Part shown: in pieces, positions 21,937-31,899 of the stretch
Layout of the letters: each line of letters starts with the position of its first letter
Numbering within the stretch: the stretch's first letter is position 1
Assembly (NCBI GenBank): GCA_012934845.2
Contig: WNNJ02003704.1
Span: 62,001-126,000, forward strand
Length of the DNA: 64,000 nucleotides
Direction: 5' to 3'
Source of the DNA: Pomphorhynchus laevis
Taxonomy: Eukaryota; Acanthocephala; Palaeacanthocephala; Echinorhynchida; Pomphorhynchidae
Program-made: the position numbers and the translations under genes
Notes under the pieces: generated by a model
What the model was told of the DNA's origin: nothing
Seen by the model: the letters and a program-made list of their open reading frames with translations, nothing else
Database searches by the model: none

Positions 21937-22155
21937 GTGATGTTGACAGGCATACAAATTGACACTGTGCAAATGACTGGCTCATATGTAGATCCAAACA
22001 GTACAGACGGATTTGAAGAGTTCGGATACCATTATGATTCGCTTTACAAAAGGCTATTGCACCTTAGTTCGCAGGAGTCAAGTCAACACAGAACTCAGGA
22101 AATGTTGATAAATATAAAAAAGTATCACCTGAAAGATTATATTTTAAAATTATAA
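21937..22155 (+). other. 72-codon ORF of unknown origin
   Basis: Open frame with balanced composition compared with its flanks, including GSYVDPNSTDGFEEFGYHYD followed by SLYKRLLHLSSQE. I do not recognise the sequence. It sits between two Penelope 3' ends, so it could be a scrap of another transposon or a lone host exon; no convincing splice sites decide this. Confidence 0.25.
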
Positions 22156-22235
22156 ACAATGTTTTTGTTCAATTTTTAAAATTTTTGTTTCACATGGTCA
22201 GTTTGTAAATAATCTATTTATTTGATCTGTAACCA

Positions 22236-22435
22236 ATCAGATCAGATAACTAAGTCTAAGACGTATTTTACACGATAAAGATAAATAATAATATACGATT
22301 TTATCCAATTTATATCAACTAAAATGATTTTTATGAATTAACTAATAAATAACAGACGATGTATCCGAATAAGGATAAGAGATCGTGAGGAGGAGCTGAT
22401 CTATTATCAGGTTTGATGATAATATAATAATTGAT
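22236..22435 (-). repeat. Penelope 3' end, internally deleted
   Basis: Begins CAGATCAGATAACTAAGTCT, continues through AATTAACTAATAAATAACAG and GAGGAGGAGCTGATC, and stops at the start of the foldback. Confidence 0.6.
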
Positions 22436-22728
22436 GTATTAGAACAACAACAGATTGTATTGACACCAAAGGACGAGTTAAGCAAATAATGTCGAACGAT
22501 AATGTAATTGATAATTTACATAATTAAAAAAACTTAATTTATATTATTTTAATATTGTGGATTTGCATTCAAGTTTCTAAGAATTCGAATTCGCTATCTA
22601 ACTGTCGTGATAATAAAATTATTAACTATTGCAAATTCACGCTATAGTAAATGTTTACAAAACTAAATACCTTATAATGCATGATAAAAATATCAGAAGC
22701 TTAAGATTAAGTCGAAGTTGTGTAGCTA

Positions 22729-22815
22729 CATGGCCACACTGATGAGACCACCCTGTAGTGATGAGTAGACTAAGTTCGAAACGCCCTATTGGGGGCAAAG
22801 CGTCTGTGGTAGGAT
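22729..22815 (+). ncRNA. Candidate hammerhead ribozyme, stem III closed
   Basis: All conserved boxes are in order. CCACA (22734-22738) stem I, CTGATGA (22739-22745), a 32-nt stem II region starting GACC and ending GTTC, GAAA (22778-22781), stem III formed by ACGC (22780s) and GCGT (22799-22803), then GTC, with predicted cleavage after 22804, and TGTGG (22805-22809) closing stem I. Stems I (5 bp) and III (4 bp plus an inner CCC/GGG) are perfect; stem II is weak, with only about three pairs and a mismatch. Type I topology. Only one copy was seen. An AATAAA lies about 80 bp downstream. Hammerheads of this kind are known in Penelope elements, SINEs and satellite DNA; the host element here is not identified. 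A chance match cannot be excluded because of stem II. Confidence 0.5.
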
Positions 22816-23600
22816 CATTTCGGGTTGAGCTTCACGACGAAATTTGTGAAAAAGCATGCATTTTTATACTTCCCTGTTCGTGTTAATAAAAAATGTTGTA
22901 TTAAAATTCTTCCGTATTGAATATAACATTATGACTACACAACAGTCATTTTAATTATTATTTAAAATAGTTCTGCTTTCGTCATGAATAGTAACTTTAA
23001 AAAGATATTTATTTGGTTCACCATCGTTCGTTTCTTTAGGGTGTCAAATGAAATTATATACTGGTAATATTTTGCCGAAATGGGTTTATTCCTTGTGGAA
23101 TATATTTTGATATATTGTCGACTAATTAGATCAGAATTTATAATGTCAAAAATATATATTTTTTTAATTTAAAGAATACAAATTGTAAATTGATGTTATT
23201 TAATAAACTTTTAGTGTAAAATATGACTAGCGTTAGAATGAACGTAAGAGCTTTTTAAAGGCAGTTGATGCCAATTTCCAGGATTTCAATTATTTTAATC
23301 TAATGTTTTAACGGTATATAAACAGTAAAGGAAATATTTTTACTTATGGAAAATAAATTTACTTGAAACCAGTTGTTATATCTTATTGTATATCGATTTA
23401 AGTTATTATGGATTGAGGTTCTTATATCTAATTAAGTTTTTGATTAAGCCAATTAAACCGACCACTTATTATTAACCAGTAATGACCTGTTAATATTGGG
23501 AAATTTATTCACATTTAATGCTCAATTCTCAGCATTATGTGATAAAAATATAAACTTGAGCGTTATTTATCAATTAATAATTCAAGTTTAAATTTCTTGT

Positions 23601-23744
23601 ATTGAATGTTAAAAGTCAAGAGAAACACTATTGCAATGCTGGATTTCAACTCTTATTTTAAAAATCATACAAATTGAATGTTAAAAGTCAAGAGAAACAC
23701 TATTGCAATGCTGGATTTCAACTCTTATTTTAAAAATCATACAA
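23601..23744. repeat. Perfect 72-bp tandem duplication
   Basis: The unit starting ATTGAATGTTAAAAGTCAAG occurs twice without a difference (23601-23672 and 23673-23744). It lies just downstream of the LRR1-like gene's stop codon. Confidence 0.85.
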
Positions 23745-23959
23745 ATATTTAAAATTAAAATATTAAATTAAAAAACTTGTTTGTAAAAAATAATAATTCA
23801 ATTCATTAAAACTTATTCAATCAATGTTTTAATTAGCAAAATTCATTTGTACACCTATCTCTTTAATTTCAATAATAGCGCTTACAGTTGTTTGCGAATT
23901 TTACACTATCTACAGCTTCGGTTTTTGGAACGGTAATAGTAAAAGAGTGTAACTTTACA

Positions 23960-24955
23960 TTAAAAGCTTTGAGCAATAAAATTCTCTGTGAAGATTGATG
24001 CACACTGTTTACTGCAGAATCTGAATTCACAACCCATTCTTCCATTGTATGAACTAGGTATGGTATATGTAACGTTTGGTAAATAATGGTAAGTCAATAA
24101 ATCAAGTCCTGGGAAACATTTATCAACAATGTAACACAATAGTGACACTTTTCTACATTCCGAGCATACCGTCATCATGTTTTCGACTATAGTTAGCATT
24201 GATCCAGACTTACTCGACAGACTGACAAGTTTTTGCATTATCAAATTTGAATTATACTTTCTATTGCTAGATAGGTACTTTGCAAACGTTTGTAAACAGA
24301 TATTTTTTAAATTGCGCATGTCACAGGTAAACTTTTTCATATTTTCCGAACGAAAATCAGGTGTCAACGGATTCTCTGACACATTGACAGCGCAAAGAGG
24401 ACTATATCTCATAAACGAAGTGAAAGTTAGCATATTGAGATTATTGTGGGACATGTCCAAAAATTTTAGACAGTAACTCGAGCCACCGTCGCCCACAGAC
24501 GAACTTCCAAGTATTGCTAAACTTTGAGGCATTCGTGAAAAGTGATTATATGAAAGATTAACATTTATTAATTTGTTCAAACTTACGAGCGCCGGGAAAT
24601 CATTATCAGAAAGATTATTATTAGATAAATCCAGCACTTGCAACATTGGAGGCATTGTAGGTGGAGCGATGAGCAGACCAGTGGAGGTGCACGATAGTAC
24701 CCGAAGATTTACAAAATCAATAAGATTGACTGGAAGGCTCTTAAGTGTTGGACAGTTGTGTATTTCAACGTTTACAAGATTCCTTGTCATGTTTATATTC
24801 TTACAGAAATCGACAAGCTTCAGTTTAGTGATCTGCTGCTCATCACATTCAACGGACGATACTGGCTTTATTATAGGTAAGTTAAGATTCTGACAGCTAT
24901 TTTGTCGATACTGACTCAATAATTCAACAACGACGTTTAGATTGCTAGTTTCAGC
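23960..24955 (-). CDS. LRR1: LRR1-like exon 3 (LRR and C-terminal domain)
   Basis: 331 codons plus stop. The acceptor is TCTCTCTCTTTAAG|GCTGAA at 24955; the frame has no ATG for a long way, so it cannot be a first exon. It holds the LRR block (about residues 60-190 of the exon product) and the Cys-rich tail that ends FTENFIAQSF. Confidence 0.8.
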   Translation of the reverse strand, partial: AETSNLNVVVELLSQYRQNSCQNLNLPIIKPVSSVECDEQQITKLKLVDFCKNINMTRNLVNVEIHNCPTLKSLPVNLIDFVNLRVLSCTSTGLLIAPPTMPPMLQVLDLSNNNLSDNDFPALVSLNKLINVNLSYNHFSRMPQSLAILGSSSVGDGGSSYCLKFLDMSHNNLNMLTFTSFMRYSPLCAVNVSENPLTPDFRSENMKKFTCDMRNLKNICLQTFAKYLSSNRKYNSNLIMQKLVSLSSKSGSMLTIVENMMTVCSECRKVSLLCYIVDKCFPGLDLLTYHYLPNVTYTIPSSYNGRMGCEFRFCSKQCASIFTENFIAQSF

Positions 24956-27900
24956 CTTAAAGAGAGAGAACGTTTACACTAATGTTGTTATACATTCTTA
25001 CAATTTACCTATAAAATATATTATACAACATTATATTCGATATATTGTTATATATTAGTAGTAAAAGTTAATAATTTAATGTTAATAATATATTATTCAT
25101 ATTATTAATAATTATGAAACTAGTTTGATAAGTTCTTAGCTTTGCAGCTGGGAGCAAACAATAGTAAACACATTAAAAAATACTTGCAAACAAAAGTAAA
25201 ATGAACGTTAAACATCTTATAGACAAGTATAGCTTTTCTTTTGTTGCCATTTCGGATTTCAGCATGGAGTTGAAAATATTGAATTAGAGGCGCAGTTTGT
25301 AAATGAATGAGTCGTCTATTCACAAAGACTCATTTTTTGACTGTGACCACAACTTAATCACTGCGCTGTAAAAATGTGGTTAAGCACTTCGTACTCTTTA
25401 AGACAGAACTTACATATACATAAATGGACTTTATCATGAAATGGAATAGTCACAGTAAATAGTGAATTATAATATCAATTAAACTAAGCTCTCCAAATTT
25501 GCGGACGTTTGGACGCTCTCAGCCATTGCCAAGCAACTTGGATCATGACTGGTGTAAGCAAAAACTCCGGATTCCGAGTTTGACGAATTTAACTTAGCGC
25601 ACTTCCGAGAAATGCGCTAAGTTGCAATTAAATTCGTGGGTTATTGATAAATCCATAATTTCGCGGAATTAAACAAATAAAGAGCCCATTCGCGATAGGA
25701 AAGCCACTACTGAAAATGATCATTTAGAAGAAATCCCCAAGATTTTCTTCACTAAGTGTCAACCCGACTTGTCTATTTGCCGAAAATTATTTAAATTATT
25801 TAATGATAATTTACGTCATCTTTACGATATAAATGTTATTTTTGCAATATAAATTAATAACTATTTTAATTGATGTTCATTTAATGTTCATATCAAGATA
25901 TATACCTTCTTTATCATCAATATTGGTTTTATAAAGAATTATTGGAGCTGAATTAAAGAAAGAAGGAATATTATATGGATATATCGCTAGCCTCTGTTAG
26001 CATCATCAGAAAATTACAATTTTAAATTTCTGAAGATGCTAACAGAGGTTAGCCAAAAATCAATAAAAATTTCCTTCTTTCATAGATATTATATAAGTCA
26101 GCTATAATTGGGCTACTATTACCTCAAATCTAAACATCTTTTATTTGTCTAAATACGGATGTTCCTCCTTTTAAATAATTTTGATTTATCAAAACATTTA
26201 AGGATTCTATTGGTATGAATTATGATGCAAAAATATAAATTATAATCTATAAATTATTTAAATGATTTTGGATTAAAATCATTTAAAATCTATAAATGAT
26301 TAAGGGTTTTATCATATCTAGATATATACCTTCTTTATCATTAATATTGGTTTTATTAAAAATAAGGCTATTTGGATTATATTGTTCGCTTAATGTATAA
26401 AAATTGTTAGAGTTAAATACACATATATCATCAATATATCGAAACATATATTTCATATCTTTATATAATTTAGATTTATTTTACACAGTTATGAACAAAT
26501 TCATATTTCATAAAGCTTTAAAATAAGTAAGCTATAATTGGGTTACTATTATCTCTTATTGAAGCACCTTTTATTTGTCTAAATATAGATGTTTCTACTT
26601 TTAAATAATTTTGAATTATCAAAATATTTAAGGATTCTATTAATTCAATTTTATCCATATATTTATGTTTACTTGATGGTTTAATTTTTGTTAGATAGGC
26701 GTTATAGTTATTATAACATATATGTATATCTTTTTCCGAGTATAAGATTAATTAATTTTACTAGCGCTTCTTTAATATCTACTAAATCTAGATTTGTATA
26801 TAGCGTACTAAAATCGTACGTATTTATATTCTGAAAATTTATTCCTTTTGCGTGTTCTAAAAATTCTTTTGTAGATTTAATACTGAAATAGTGTTTTATA
26901 CCAGTATTAATTTTGATTCCCTTCAATATATCTTGAAGTGTATTTAACAGTTATGAACAAATTCATATTCTATAAAGCTTAAAAATAAGTCAGCTATAAT
27001 TGGGCTACTATTACCATCCATTGGAACACTTTTTATTTGTCTAACTATAGATGTCCCTACCTTTAAGGATTCTAATAATTCAATTTTATCCATATATTTA
27101 TATTTACTTTACTTAATACTGAAATAGTGTTTTATACCAGTATTAATTTCCATTACCGTACAATATGTTTTGAAGTGTGCTTTAATTACTTTAAGTATTT
27201 TATTCATATAGACAGAAAGTGGTTTTAATGTACATTTTAAAGCAGTCCATATGAACCTAGGTTTTATTGGATTTTTATGTAATTTTGGATTTAAATATAA
27301 TATAGGTATAGTTTTATTGTCTGATTCAACCTTTATACCCTTTTTATCCATTATAGAACAGTGACTTCTAATAATTGTTTCTAAACTCAACTCACTACGT
27401 TCATATGTTGGATTTACATTTAAATCATTATAATTAATTTCTTTTATCAGTATATCATAATAAAGCTTTTTGCATATGAAGACAAAGTTATTACTAGCTT
27501 TAACATTTAATTTAGTAAGTTATGTATACATATATTTATTAATTTAATCTTTCCTTTTCTAATTGTTTGTTATTTTCATTTTCAAAGTTTTTCAAATGTT
27601 TATCTTCGATGTATTTAAGCTTGTACTATTAATCAGCTTACTAAAGTAAGCATTTAAGTCATTATATAACGAATTGTAAATTTTATTTCTATTGTTATTA
27701 TTTAATTTTAATATTTAATAACAAATAACAAATTTTTGTATCTAAATGCCATTCCCAGAAAAAAGAAATTGAATATTTCTTCGATATTTCGTTCGCTAAC
27801 CGCGGATATTATCAAGAAGTATTGTATTTCTTTTTTCTGGGAATGGCATTTAGATACAAAAATAATTATTCCCCCCAGAATGTCTCATTCCGTTTCAAAT

Positions 27901-29968
27901 AATAACAAATTAATATTATTTAATTTATTATTTTAATTTTAATTTTATCAAATATATAAACTTTCCCTTTTTTAATCATTGATGTATTTTAGCTTTCACT
28001 ATTAATCAGCTTACCAAAGTAAGCATTTTAATCATTATATAACGAATTGTACATTTTTAATATACCTTTTATATATTTTTATATTTATACCCATTTTATT
28101 TTCATTAATTCACAATTTTCCATTGAAAATAGTTTTATTTAAAAAATCCACAATTAATAATTTTTAAAAAGTTGAATAAAATTTACCTCTTTCATCAGTA
28201 TATCATAATAAAGTTTTATTTCATAATCATAAAATAACCTATCATTGTATAAAGTATAAAAACGGTAAATTTAATAATCAATCAAGAAAATATAGTCAAA
28301 AATTATATTCTTCTGGGGATCTGCCGGCGATCATCTCCTTGATGCATACCCCCTTACCCCTCTGAATGGCTGCGCTGATCCTCTGTAGCAGGAATCTCCC
28401 CGAGCGTAGGTCGCTGGTCGTTTGCTGGATTTTCCTTCCCAGTGATATCAAGAATACTTCCACGTTTTTTGCAAGTGCGCCCAGGGATTTGACAGCTATA
28501 GGTACAAAAACCGTGAACGCGGAATTCATTTCGCGGATTTTGTTATCTACAAAATTTAGATTATTGAAAAATGCTGAAAGCATTAATTTGAGAAAATCGA
28601 GATCGCGGTGTACACATGTTATATATACCGGTAGAGGAGATGAACTACCAAATTTAGAAAAGTTAGTAACATAATTAAACCAGTACAATATTATTGCAAA
28701 ATATATATTTTTTTACAATTAAATTCGTCACTCATGAATCCAATCTCGTTACCATTTTTTAAATTACATATCGTCACTTACGAATTCAATCTAATCACCT
28801 TTGTAACCGATTTAATGTATCACAGATGTCTGAGATGAAATGCATTCTAATTCGGCAATCAGAATGCATTCAGACAGTTAAAATAGATCACATTTAAGGA
28901 ATATATATGTTTTTGTATTACTGCCATCAACAGCTGGTAATTTGATCTTAGATATATCGATATAGTAGCTAACGGATCTTATCTAGGTTAATATTCAACG
29001 GTAAAGTGACAACCTTTCATGTTTGGATATTCTACAATAGTTAACGAATCGGGCTTTTGTTATTATACTTATCGATCTAAGGTGTAAAATTAGCGAAATT
29101 GAACAGGTTTACAGAATTCGGTTTATTCACTTATCAAAGTTACTGAGCTCAAAAGTTTCTCAAAATTCACAACCGACAAAACTGATGGCAAAATATTTGG
29201 GGAAGGAAGCAAAGCGTACGGCCAATAGCAGAATGTTGAAGTATCAATATGTAACCAATTCTTTTTAATATTTAATTTTATGCCTAATTATCGTATTCTC
29301 GCTGAGAAAATAAATCAATTGCTCGGTCGCAATTAAATAATTATTGCGTTTCTTTCTCAGAAAAATTTTGGCGTAAAAAAATATAAGAATAATACCAATA
29401 ATACTCCAATTCTAAAGAATCAACCTAAGGGGTTGGTTCTATTACTTTACATACAAAATCAAAATACTAGATATTAAAAGTTTAGATATTTTTGTATCGG
29501 AATCGATTTAGATATTTATTAAGGGTTCAACAAAGTATATAACAGATTTCAATATTGCAAGATATAAATAAACGTTAAATAAATGTCGCTTTATTACTTT
29601 TAAAGTATATAAACAAACCTCGGTCAGGGATAATTCAGTGCCATCATTTAACACTAAAGTAAGCATTCCATTAGTAACGAAGTTTTTGTGTACACGCACC
29701 ACGCTGCTTATCTAAAAAACATTACGAATCAAATGTTTTAAGCTGTAATAGTTAATCCTACTGGATGCTCCCACGACTGTGCGATTTTATTCAACGAATC
29801 AACTCTAATATATGCCCTTTTATTCGTTTCTTTGATTCCTATTTGGAAAAAGCAACGCACCGTTCGACGGCTATACTTAATTCCACTGACGGTGTTCTTC
29901 AATGAAAAGCCACATTTAAATTGAGTTTCCGCATAAGATACTACCGCAGAATCTTCAATAGGCTTCAT
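23960..29968 (-). CDS. LRR1: LRR1-like protein (leucine-rich repeat, CUL2 adaptor)
   Basis: Host gene in three exons with phase-0 junctions: 29762-29968, 29619-29711 and 23960-24955 (1,296 bp, 431 aa plus stop; human LRR1 is of similar length). The N-terminal part has KYSRRTVRCFFQI, then FVTNGMLTLVLNDGTELSLT, aligning with the human LRR1 segment FTKFVDEGKATVRL...ICLSKA. The centre has LRRs (LQVLDLSNNNL, LINVNLSYNHF, LKFLDMSHNNL), and the C-terminus has a Cys pair CSEC and FRFCSKQC, as in LRR1's zinc-binding tail. LRR1 is the substrate receptor of CUL2 ubiquitin ligase that acts on replisomes and on CDKN1A. Splice sites: exon 1 donor CCA|GTAGGA (least certain), exon 2 between TTTTTTAG and GAG|GTTTGT, exon 3 after CTCTTTAAG. 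Intron 2 (4.7 kb) is full of transposons. Confidence 0.78.
25937..26090. mobile_element. MITE copy A, right end lost
   Basis: Begins AATTATTGGAGCTG, like the complete copy at 55714-55875. The inverted arms meet around CCTCTGTTAGCATCATCAGA and TCTGAAGATGCTAACAGAGG. The outer right terminal repeat is absent: it runs into a Penelope fragment at about 26095. Lies in LRR1 intron 2. Confidence 0.7.
26095..27440 (-). pseudogene. Penelope-like RT fragments, at least three partial copies
   Basis: Several overlapping minus-strand scraps of the same RT. 26100-26220 and 26480-26700 contain the motif B region (NWATI-type reading of SPIIADLF). 26711-26926 has INTYDFSTLYTNLDLVDIKE, RT motif A. 26940-27060 is motif B again, and 27109-27390 has TIPILYLNPKLHKNPIKPRF followed by CTLKPLSVYMNKI, the RT fingers. 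The order shows multiple truncated insertions or internal rearrangements. Lies in LRR1 intron 2. Confidence 0.75.
27733..27862. mobile_element. MITE, 130 bp, perfect 37-bp terminal inverted repeats
   Basis: 27733-27769 (TTTTTGTATCTAAATGCCAT and so on) and 27826-27862 are exact reverse complements. The 56-bp centre is itself an imperfect palindrome (TTTCTTCGATATTTCG against CGGATATTATCAAGAAG). No coding capacity. Perfect arms suggest recent activity. Lies in LRR1 intron 2. Confidence 0.8.
28296..28688 (-). pseudogene. RLE-type LINE, C-terminal fragment
   Basis: The 130-codon frame ends with VPIAVKSLGALAKNVEVFLI, then SLGRKIQQTTSDLRSGRFLL and QRISAAIQRGKG. This is the extreme C-terminus of the LINE family found complete at 10870-13860 (VAVESLGAVGSGATAFMQQL there) and typical of animal RLE-LINE tails. 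A 5'-truncated insertion in LRR1 intron 2. Confidence 0.75.
29619..29711 (-). CDS. LRR1: LRR1-like exon 2
   Basis: 31 codons, from TTTTTTAG|ATAAGC to GACCGAG|GTTTGT. It encodes VVRVHKNFVTNGMLTLVLND, the segment most like human LRR1's N-terminal domain. Both ends are phase 0, which joins ...SLTE to AETSNLN... of exon 3. Confidence 0.7.
29762..29968 (-). CDS. LRR1: LRR1-like exon 1
   Basis: 69 codons starting at ATG 29968 (MKPIEDSAVVSYAETQFKCG). A CAAG preceded by pyrimidines lies 12 bases upstream of the ATG, so a 5' UTR intron is possible. The donor CCA|GTAGGA is inferred from frame continuity with exon 2; reading on past it reaches a stop 9 codons later. Confidence 0.6.
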
Positions 29969-30146
29969 TTTAGCTATTATCTTGAAAACAGAAAAGTTTT
30001 TTAGGAAATATTAAAAATTATTTATTCCAAAGCATTAAAATTAAAAACATACACTACCAAGCCATTTAGTTTCTTTCAAGGTAAATTATAAGAAATCAAA
30101 ACAGCAACAAGTTTCTCAGTATTATTATAATAAGAAATTACACTAA

Positions 30147-31560
30147 CTCAAATCAGCTAACTGAGTCTACGTATTGAATATAATTATAAAAAAAACATAA
30201 TAATGCTAAATCAAAATTTAATAATTAAATAACAAAATTCTAATTGTTTTTAGATTTTCTATAATTTAAATCAAGTTAAAATAAAAAATTGAAATTTAAA
30301 ATAAACTTGATTTTTATGAATTGACTAATAAATAACAGACGTTGTATCAGAATATGAATTAGAGGTCATCAGGAGGAACTGCTATGCTATCAGGTTTCGG
30401 CCCCTAACTCCTCTACCCAACATAGCAGCGAGGCCACATACATGCTAATGATGTATTTCCTCTGATGAAACTATCTAGTATCTTATTCTAATGCAAAGTA
30501 TATTATTTATTATTCATCCATAAAAATTTGCCACTTAAGAGTTTAAATTTATTTTTAATATTATTGTGTTAATTTATATATTTTACTATTTTCTGCTTGA
30601 TGTTATTTTTATAGTAACCTAGTTTAAAATATGTATCTATTAAATTATTTAAATGATTTTGAAGAAAGCCAATATCATTACATATTGTTGCAATTCTTAA
30701 AATTTCATTATTTAATGTATTATATTTTATATTATATGGTATGCATGAATGCTCATGCAAAAATGTTTCTTGTAAATTTAAATATGTCATCTTTACGATA
30801 TAAATTAATAGTAGTTTTACTTAATGTTAATTTAAAGTTCATATCTAAATATACACCTTCTTTATCATTAATATTGGTTTGTTAAGAATAAGGCTTTCTG
30901 GATAAATTTGTTCACTAATTGAATAAAAATTATTAGAATTAAATACACATATATCATCAATGTATCGAAACATATTTCATATATTTATATTGTTTAGATT
31001 TAGTTTTTACACAGTTATGAACAAATTCATATTCTATAAAGCTTAAAAACAAGTCAGCTATAATTGGGCTACTATTACTACCCATTGGAACACCTTTTAT
31101 TTGTCTAAATATAGATGTCCCTACTTTTAAATAATTTTGATTTATCAAAATATTTAAGGATTCTATTAATTCAATTTTATCCATATATTTATATTTACTT
31201 GATGGTTTAATTTTTGTTAGATATGCGTTATAATTATTATAACATATATATGTATATCTTTTTCCGAATATAAGGTTAATTAATTTTACTAACGCTTCTT
31301 TAATATCTACTAAATCTAGATTTGTATAAAGCGTACTAAAATCGTATGTATTTATATTTTGAAAATTTATTCCTTTTGTCTGTTCTAAAAATTCTTTTGT
31401 AGAATTAATACTGAAATAGTGTTTTATACCAGTATTAATTTCGATTACCTTGCAATATTTTTTAAAATGTGCTTTAATTACTTTAAGTATTTTATTCATA
31501 TAGACAGAAAGTGGTTTTAATGTACATTTAAACGCACTACATATGAACCTAGGTTTTATA
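30147..31560 (-). mobile_element. Penelope-like element, best RT copy plus 3' end
   Basis: Minus-strand retroelement. RT coding lies at 30957-31499 (YDFSTLYTNLDLVDIKEALV, motif A; KGVPMGSNSSPIIADLFLSF, motif B), then MFRYIDDICVFN (motif C, about 30945-30968) and, after frame changes, SCIPYNIKYNT...NNEILRIATICNDIGFLQNH to YFKLGYYKNNIKQKIVKYIN and a stop at 30569. The 3' UTR with the foldback (30366-30468) follows and the element ends at GTAGACTCAGTTAGCTGATT near 30147. In most Penelope elements a GIY-YIG domain follows the RT; here a stop comes right after the RT thumb, so this family may lack it or carry it elsewhere. The 5' side is lost in an AT repeat at 31560. Confidence 0.8.
30366..30468 (-). 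other. Foldback in the Penelope 3' UTR, possible pseudoknot
   Basis: Clearest copy of a structure shared by the family. The outer stem is TCATCAGGAGGAA (30366-30378) with TTTCCTCTGATGA (30456-30468), 12 bp with one bulge. Inside, CTGCTATG (30379-30386) pairs with CATAGCAG (30421-30428), while GGCC at 30399-30402 can pair with GGCC at 30432-30435, an interleaved (pseudoknot) order. A small hairpin ATACAT/ATGTAT (30438-30456) follows. Beyond the core, TTGTATCAGAATA pairs with TATTCTAATGCAA. Strand and function are not known. Confidence 0.5.
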
Positions 31561-31700
31561 ATATATTTAAATATATTATAAAAAATATAATATATAATAT
31601 ATAATATATATATTATATTATAATATATAATATATAATATATAATATAATATATAATATATTATATTTATATTATTATAATATAAATAAAACCTAGGTTT
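31560..31700. repeat. AT palindrome / microsatellite
   Basis: TATAATATA-type repeats for about 110 bp, bounded by inverted AACCTAGGTTTTAT (left) and ATAAAACCTAGGTT (right), so the whole tract can fold into one long hairpin. Confidence 0.75.
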
Positions 31701-31899
31701 TATTTATATTTTGAAAATTCATTCCTTTTGTCTGTGGGGTACAAATTAAATAATTTAATAATTAAATAATTTAATAATTACATAATTTAAATAATTAAAT
31801 AATTTAATCATTAAATTTAGAACAAATTAATCAAATTAAATAATTAGAATAAAATATTACTACAATTTAATTTATAAAAATTAAATTGTAGCAGAGGAG

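Noticed and set aside
24177-24893. Plus-strand frames opposite LRR1 exon 3
   Set aside because: Antisense shadows of the real gene with no domain of their own.
25120-25323. Extra LRR1 exon
   Set aside because: Its sequence has a faint LHxE resemblance, but no good donor was found, and exons 1-2 at 29.6-30.0 kb join exon 3 in frame without it.
30366-30468. Hammerhead ribozyme in the Penelope 3' foldback
   Set aside because: CTGATGA occurs on both strands and CGAAAC occurs on the minus strand, but the order and spacing of the boxes do not form stems I-III, and the CTGATGA copies are explained by the outer stem.
31560-31700. Replication origin or regulatory hairpin
   Set aside because: A TATA-type microsatellite that folds on itself by composition alone.
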